Positions 36,826 to 64,000 of a stretch of DNA of 64,000 nucleotides are shown in pieces (position 1 is the stretch's first letter; the number at the start of each line of letters is the position of its first letter). The notes below the pieces were generated by a model. It saw only the letters and a list, made by a program, of their open reading frames with translations. It did not search any database and was not told the origin of the DNA. The translations under genes were made by a program, and so were the position numbers. Origin of the DNA: Muscardinus avellanarius (taxonomy: Eukaryota; Chordata; Mammalia; Rodentia; Gliridae); assembly GCA_963383645.1 (NCBI GenBank), contig OY726561.1, forward strand, positions 136,548,904 through 136,612,903, read 5' to 3'.

Positions 36826-36993
36826 GGGTTCTGGGGATGGAACACGGCAGCATCCTACCTCCAAGCTATACCCCCAGCCCTATTTTTAATTCTTTATTCT
36901 GAAACAAGGTCTCACTGAGTTGCAGAGGGCCTCACTAAGTACCTGAGGCTGGCGGGGAACTTGCGATCCTTCCTGTCTCAGCCCTCCCAAGTA
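36826..36993 (-). mobile_element. B1-dID SINE cut at the composite insertion
   Basis: GTTCTGGGGATGGAACACGG to CCCTCCCAAGTACT. The B1 5' end (GGGATTACAAG...) is missing where the composite element begins. Confidence 0.85.
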
Positions 36994-37009
36994 CTGCCTC
37001 CATCCTTTT

Positions 37010-37390
37010 TTTTTTAAATTTATTTTTATTGGTGCATTGTAATCACACATCACATTGGAATACAAGACTTGAGAGGGTATACAAGCACAATCATCCAATC
37101 AGCCCTCATCCAGCCCCCATCCTGTTCCCTCCCCCTCCCTCCATCCCATGCTTGTTTGGTGATTAACTTTGATACATATGTTTATGTACCTCCTGCTTTT
37201 TAAAGAGGCTCCATCCTCCCCTATTCCATACCCTCTGATTGGTCACCTTAATTGCTTCACTATAGGGCCCTTTCTATAGCTCGACCACTTCCTGTTGCCC
37301 CTTTCCTCCTAGTTACTGCTGATTAGGGGAAGCATCTGGTTTTAATTTTCTGCGGTAATTCTCTGTGCATGCCGTGTTGCAAATATCAAT
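37010..37390 (-). mobile_element. L1-like 3' UTR segment of the composite element
   Basis: On the minus strand it shares the order TATCAAAG-TTAATCACCAAACA, a purine-rich GGGAGGGGGAGGG block and GTGATTACAATGCACCAATA with the L1 3' UTR copy at 57393-57790. Confidence 0.7.
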
Positions 37391-37461
37391 CCCACTCTTG
37401 ATGGCCCCAGTTGTGGCCTGGCTACCCGGTGGACTGATCAGACCTCGCTGGCTCAAGCAGC

Positions 37462-38624
37462 AGCCTTGCCTCATGGGAGGCCCCGGTTCTGGCCTCGCTG
37501 GCCTAACCCCTCAGCTGGCTCCGATCCCGGCCTCGGAGGCCCTAGCACTGGTCTTGCCTCACGGCAGGCTCCGATGTTAGCCAATGGTCCCGGCATTGGC
37601 CTAACCCCTCGGCAGGCTCTGATCCAGGCCTCGGAGGCCCCAGCATCGGCCTTCCTCGTGGCAGGCTCTGATCCCGGCCTCGCTGGCCCCAGCACCAGCC
37701 TAACCCCTCGGCAGGCTCCGATACCGGCCTCAGAGGCCTCAATAACAGCCTTGCCTCACGGAAGGCTCCGATCCCGGCCACACTGGCCCCGGTACCAGCT
37801 GACCCCTCGGCAGGCTTCGATCCCGGCCTCGGAGGCCCCAGCACTGGCCTTGCCTCACGGCAGGCTCCAATCCCAGCCTCGTTGGCCCCGGCACCAGCCT
37901 AACCCCTCGGCAGGCTCCGATCCCGGCCTTGGAAGCCTCAATAATGGCCTTGCCTCACGGAAGGCTCCGATGCCGGCCATTGGCCCCAGCACCGGCCTAA
38001 CCCCTTGGCAGGCTTCGATCCCGGCCTCGGAGGCCCCAGCACTGGCCTAACCCCTCGGCAGGCTCCGATCCCGGCCTCAGAGGCCTCAATAGCGGCTTTG
38101 CCTCACAGAAGGCTCCGATGCCGACCAGTGGCCCCGGCACCAGCCTAACCCCTCAGCAGGCTCTGATCCCGGCCTTGGAGGCCCTAGCATCGGCCTTGCC
38201 TCGCAGCAGGCTCCGATCCTGGCCTCACTGGCCCCAGCACCGGCCTGACCCCTCGGCAGACTCCGATCCTGGCCTCGGAGGCCTCAATAATGGCCTTGCC
38301 TCACGGAAGGCTCTGATGCCGGCCGTTGGCCCCAGCACCAGCCTAACCCCTCGGCAGGCTCCGATCCCGGCCTCGGAGGCCCTAGCACCGTCCTTGCCTC
38401 ACGGCAGGCTCCGATCCCAGCCACGCTGGCCCTGGCACCGGCCTGACCCCTCTGCAGGCTCCAATCCTGGCCTCGGAGGCCCCAGCACTGGCCTTGCCTC
38501 ACGGCAGGCTCCGATCCCAGCCTCGTTGGCCCCGGCACCGGCCTAACCCCTCGGCAGGCTCCGATCCCAGCCTCGTTGGCCCCGGCACCGGCCTAACCCC
38601 TCGGCAGGCTCCAATCCCAGCCTC
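37462..38624. repeat. Higher-order tandem repeat: ~50-bp monomers in a ~198-bp four-monomer unit
   Basis: About 23 monomers alternate between type A (CCTAACCCCTCGGCAGGCTC start) and type B (CCTTGCCTCACGGCAGGCTC start). A second level appears as A-B-A'-B', with A' marked by CCTCAATAATGG and B' by GGAAGGCTC. Higher-order units start near 37600, 37799, 37996, 38144, 38342 and 38542; the unit at 37996 lacks its B monomer. The array is strongly G+C rich. Confidence 0.9.
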
Positions 38625-38763
38625 CTGCCTCCATTCTTTTAAGATATGAGTCAGTTACCCCCGCCTTCTTTAGGACTGTTGAAAGAATAATGGCAAAAAT
38701 ACAATGACCAGCTCTCAAAAGCTCCATTGAGGATTTGCAGTCAGTTTCTTCCTTTTGTTTTTA

Positions 38764-38961
38764 TGGTACTAGGGATTGAACTTGGGGACATTCTATGTCT
38801 GAAACACCTCCCAGCCCTACTTTATTTTTTATTTTAAAACAGGATCTCTGTACATTGCTGAAGGCCTCACTAAGTTGCTGAGGATGACCTTGAACCTGAA
38901 ATTCCACTGTTTCTGCCTCCTAAGTACTTGGATTACAGGCGTGCTCCACCTTGCCCGGCTA
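38764..38961 (-). mobile_element. B1-dID SINE, diverged
   Basis: GGTACTAGGGATTGAACTTG to GCTCCACCTTGCCCGGC. Confidence 0.85.
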
Positions 38962-38999
38962 GCATCTGCATTTCTGGTGCATATATTGTGGCAAAGCAT

Positions 39000-39997
39000 T
39001 ACAGTGTGATATATACATCAAGGCACACTGACTCCATCGTGAGCTCAGAGAAGAGCTGCTAGGAGTATAATTGAGACCTGATCGGGTTATCCCTTACCTG
39101 CAGTTAAAGCAGACATGACTCACCATACAGAAGAGACTGAGTACAAGCCAATGATTTGCACAGAAAGCATGATAATTCAGTGTCCACCCAGGGCCCCAAA
39201 CACAAGAGGCCAATGTCATTGAAAGACTCAAGTTTATTACTCACATTGCCACCCAGGGCCATACAAAGCCTCAACACACACAGACCAGAAGAGACAGGAC
39301 CTGGGACTCTCCCTTCATTTTTAACAAGGCCAGGGAGTATCCAGGCAGATACATTTTTGATTGAGTAGGAAGTGAAACAAAGATGTTGAGGTCTATAAGT
39401 TTGGAAGGCTAAAAATATGAGTTAGGCAAACCCTCAGAAACCAGACCACAGGGGAAAAAGAGGCATCTTTGGTTTGATCATCAATTATAATCTCTCTAAA
39501 GATGACTTGGAACAATTACTTAAGAACGACAAAAGATAAAGCTAAGACTGGTGGTAAAGAATCAGATCTGAAGGAATTTTGTGAGCTTTGCTGAGGGACC
39601 CAGAGTTTATCCAGAATATAATAAGAAGTTTCATTTGAGGGCAACATAGATGACTGCAGATCTGTGGAGAATTATGACTTGAGAGAGAAAAGACTGCAGG
39701 TAGGGAGACCAGCTTTAGTATGGGGACAAAAGATACTCAGGGTCGAATTCAGGAACGTTTGTAAGGATAATAAGCATAGATAGGAGGGCACAAGTGTGAG
39801 AGACGTTGAGAATTTAACACAGGCCATGCATGGAACACGGTGGGTGTTGTGAGACAAGTGGAAGAGGGGTTATGGGGGGTGCATCCTGGATGGTTGGTGT
39901 AGGAACTGGGAAGATGAGAGTGATGAAAAGTGGATTAAGGACCTCAATAAAAGGGCTTCGGGGCTCTGGACCAAAGGAGAGGAGTAGACAAAGTGAA
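39000..39997. other. Intergenic DNA, no gene recognised
   Basis: Moderate base composition and no convincing reading frame. Parts resemble old LTR-type sequence but I cannot name a family. Confidence 0.3.
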
Positions 39998-40505
39998 AAT
40001 TGCTGCACAATTCACAAGAGCCGAACTATGGGACCAGCATAGGTGTCCATCGACAGATGAATGGATTACAAAATTGTTCAATAGACACACAATGGGATTC
40101 TACTCAGCCATAAGGAACAAAACCACATCGTTTGCAGGGATATGCCTGGGACTGGAGAATATCAGGCTAAGTGAGATTAGTCAGTTACAAAAAGTGAAAG
40201 TTTGGAGGTTCTCCTTCATGTGCAGAAGCGAGGGATAAGGAGGGGACAAGGAGGGGCTCCAGACAAAGGAGAGACTTTAGTGGAGCGAGGGAGGGGACCT
40301 AACAGAGGGAGACAGAGGAAGACTTAAAGACGGAGACACATCAATGGGCATGATGGACACACGCAAATTTATGGATGCCCATCACAAGGTCATGCACGGG
40401 GCGGGAGAGGGAGTGGGAGCTGGGGGAGGCTCACAGGGTGCCCTGTGCATGTGAGCCTCTATCACTCTGACTCCATCATGATGCATGATTACAATGCATA
40501 AAAAG
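39998..40505 (+). mobile_element. L1 3' end fragment
   Basis: Contains the end-of-ORF2/3' UTR landmarks GTCCATCGACAGATGAATGG, GGATTCTACTCAGCCATAAG and AGTGAGATTAGTCAGTTACA, ending TGATTACAATGCATAAAAA. The reading frame is broken. Confidence 0.85.
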
Positions 40506-40730
40506 AGGGCAAACGGAGAGTTATTGGGAAGCCAAAATCAAGGGCACTTGGTGACACTGGATATAAATGAAGGAAAATAGTGAATTGAAATTTGTCCACG
40601 TAGGGTATGAGGGAGGGGGCTAATGACACGGTCTTCAGTCGGTGCAGATGCGCTGTGACAACAGCTGGGCTAGAGAAGCCCAAGAGAAAAGCCAGGGTGA
40701 CCCCTCCAGGCTGCGTTTTGGCTTTGTTTG

Positions 40731-40812
40731 GATGCAGTGATGGGGCCCGAGCTCAAGGCTTCATGCAGGTTAGGCGAGCGCTCTATCACCGAGCCAGGCC
40801 CCCGATACCAGT
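40731..40812 (-). mobile_element. ID element with undeleted tRNA-like body
   Basis: On the minus strand it reads GGTGATAGAGCGCTCGCCTA followed by a GCATGAAGCC-like segment, the tRNA-Ala-derived part that is missing from the dID tails elsewhere in the window. Confidence 0.75.
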
Positions 40813-41506
40813 TTTTGATTCGTGGGGTTTCCGATGGCGGTGGGAATGTAGAGCACAGATCCAGAGGTAGAGGGAGGGATCAGTTGTGTGGGGGAGGCTT
40901 TGGGCTGGAGTCACAACTGTCAATATGGCTGCTCAGGAGTCGCTAGCCCTCCTGAAGTGACGGGGGCCCTGGGTTAAGAGATCCAGGCTGGGAGGATGAG
41001 CCCACAGCAGGGACCACAGGGGAAGAGAGAGTAGGAATCAAAGCAGAGAGACACCACGCCAGAGGGAAAAAGCTGCAGGCTCTGAAGACAGTGGACAGCT
41101 GGATCAGGTGTAACCAACAGAATTCAGGAATGAAAGAAGTGAACTGGTCTAACCGTTGGTGGGTGGTAGTGACTTCTGCCAGGACAGCGCAGGGAAGCAG
41201 GTCGGAGAGGAAGCTGGCTTCTGTATGTTCAGCCAACAGTAATAAAGGAGACACAGACGGGCGAGGCGCCATCACACGGGAAGCTGGGCTGAGACAGGGC
41301 AGAAACTGCCGTGGCTTGGGGCTCAGGGGAGGATTTGGAGCAAGAGATGTTTCTGCACCGCTTTTTCTAACTGGTCAGAATCAGAGCCTTGGCTCTGCTA
41401 GATGGAACGCACGTAAAATATCAAAATAGATGCAGGTCTCCTACAGTCTTTTTCTATACTGACTGAACTCTCCTGGTCCTCCTTCCTTGACAACACACAT
41501 CCATGC

Positions 41507-41512
41507 ACGCTT

Positions 41513-41556
<44 letters not shown>
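41507..41556. repeat. (CA)n microsatellite
   Basis: Nearly pure CA repeat of about 46 bases in the TF-proximal intergenic DNA. Confidence 0.95.
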
Positions 41557-41558
<2 letters not shown>

Positions 41559-41764
41559 CATATACACATGATGTTATTACAATGGCCACACAGACCCCTT
41601 TAAGAAGGGACCCAGACGGTGTGGCTGTGGCATCCCATACAACTGCAGAGAAAGCCTAGATGGATCATGAGCTCAGGAGGGTTCGCTGGCATACACACGT
41701 AGTCAGAGAGTATAATGGAATCAGTCTGGTGGGAACCCTTAGAAAAGAATGGCGCTTTCGAAAT

Positions 41765-41926
41765 ATGAAATCGACAGTAATTTTTATTTTGTGTTCTGTG
41801 CGCATGACAACGCAGAGCAGGGCCGTTGGTCGTGGTGGGCACCAGCTCCTCGGGCCAGCGAGACCAGGGGGAAACTCTGGGTCACTTGATCTCCCAACTC
41901 CATCTGGCAGCCCCGCCTCCTGGACT
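41765..41926 (-). other. TF: TF 3' UTR
   Basis: Short 3' UTR of about 160 bases, inferred from an AATAAA signal on the minus strand. A short UTR is usual for TF. Confidence 0.7.
41783..41788 (-). terminator. TF poly(A) signal
   Basis: AATAAA on the minus strand, about 140 bases after the stop codon. Confidence 0.7.
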
Positions 41927-63807
<21,881 letters not shown>

Positions 63808-64000
63808 CTGCGCAACACAGAGAAAAGGACCGCAGGGTATGAGCGAGGCCAGCCGTGACCATCGACATATCCCGTCCCTGGCCCATCAGAGACCAGACAG
63901 ACCAGCGCCACCATAAACCCAGGGCTGGCTGGCCTTCCTCATGCTCACTGGACAGGACCCCGGCTTTGCAAACAGCAAACTCCCATCCCATCACCCCCCA

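Larger units (their letters stand above)
36994..38640 (-). mobile_element. Composite retroelement: tandem-repeat 5' part plus L1-like 3' end, with flanking duplications
   Basis: Read on the minus strand, a GC-rich repeat array (38624 to about 37400) passes into about 360 bases resembling the L1 3' UTR copy at 57393-57790, and ends in an AATAAA-containing A-rich tail at 37010. CTGCCTCCATYCTTTT flanks both ends (36994-37009 and 38625-38640, one mismatch), consistent with a target-site duplication of L1-type integration. No ORF1 or ORF2 lies between the parts. It may be an SVA-like composite or an L1 with a monomeric 5' UTR that lost its coding region. Confidence 0.65.
40505..41764. other. Intergenic DNA before the TF 3' end
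   Basis: Contains one ID element and one CA microsatellite. I see nothing else recognisable. Confidence 0.4.

Noticed and set aside
36183..36853. Several long frames on both strands near 36.2-36.8 kb
   Set aside because: Shadow frames in the GC-rich SRPRB promoter and first exon. Only the frame starting MASMDS is supported.
37462..38624. CRISPR array
   Set aside because: Repeats are contiguous with no spacers, the monomers diverge, and the DNA is a vertebrate nuclear genome.
39100..39960. A gene in the SRPRB-TF interval
   Set aside because: Only short frames with no family resemblance and no paired splice signals.

Overview
The window is nuclear DNA of a placental mammal and carries three protein-coding genes in the order known from human 3q22: the 3' part of RAB6B on the + strand, all of SRPRB on the - strand, and exons 5 to 17 of the transferrin gene TF on the - strand. 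Exon junctions were placed by translating both strands and matching reading frame, phase and GT/AG signals. Every exon is open and in phase, so all three look like functional genes. The lineage is indicated by roughly ninety SINE copies and fragments built from a B1-like (7SL) head and a shortened ID (tRNA-Ala) tail, the B1-dID type known from squirrels, mountain beaver and dormice. I cannot resolve the species further.

Layout. 1-14245: RAB6B coding exons for residues 62-208, followed by a long 3' UTR to a poly(A) signal at 18297. The last intron (7945-14180) has minor-spliceosome (U12) signals. 18321-21445: intergenic gap between convergent RAB6B and SRPRB, with microsatellites. 21460-36543: SRPRB, seven exons, 271 codons, with a GC-rich promoter holding two ZNF143-type motifs and a weaker third. 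36735-41765: SRPRB-TF intergenic region with a composite retroelement (tandem array plus L1 3' end), other L1 remains and an ID element. 41765-63807: TF from its 3' UTR and exon 17 up to exon 5; the promoter and exons 1-4 lie beyond the right edge.

Function. TF and SRPRB are adjacent in the same orientation, TF upstream. TF is the secreted plasma iron carrier. SRPRB is the membrane-anchored GTPase subunit of the SRP receptor, used by secreted proteins such as transferrin to enter the ER. RAB6B is a Golgi-retrograde Rab GTPase. They share a neighbourhood, but nothing here shows they form a regulatory unit.

The most unusual structure is at 37010-38624: a GC-rich array of about 50-bp monomers arranged in a four-monomer, about 198-bp higher-order repeat, joined to an L1-like 3' UTR with an A-tail and bounded by near-identical 16-bp direct repeats. 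This is what a retroposed composite (SVA-like) element, or an internally deleted L1 with a monomeric 5' UTR, would look like.
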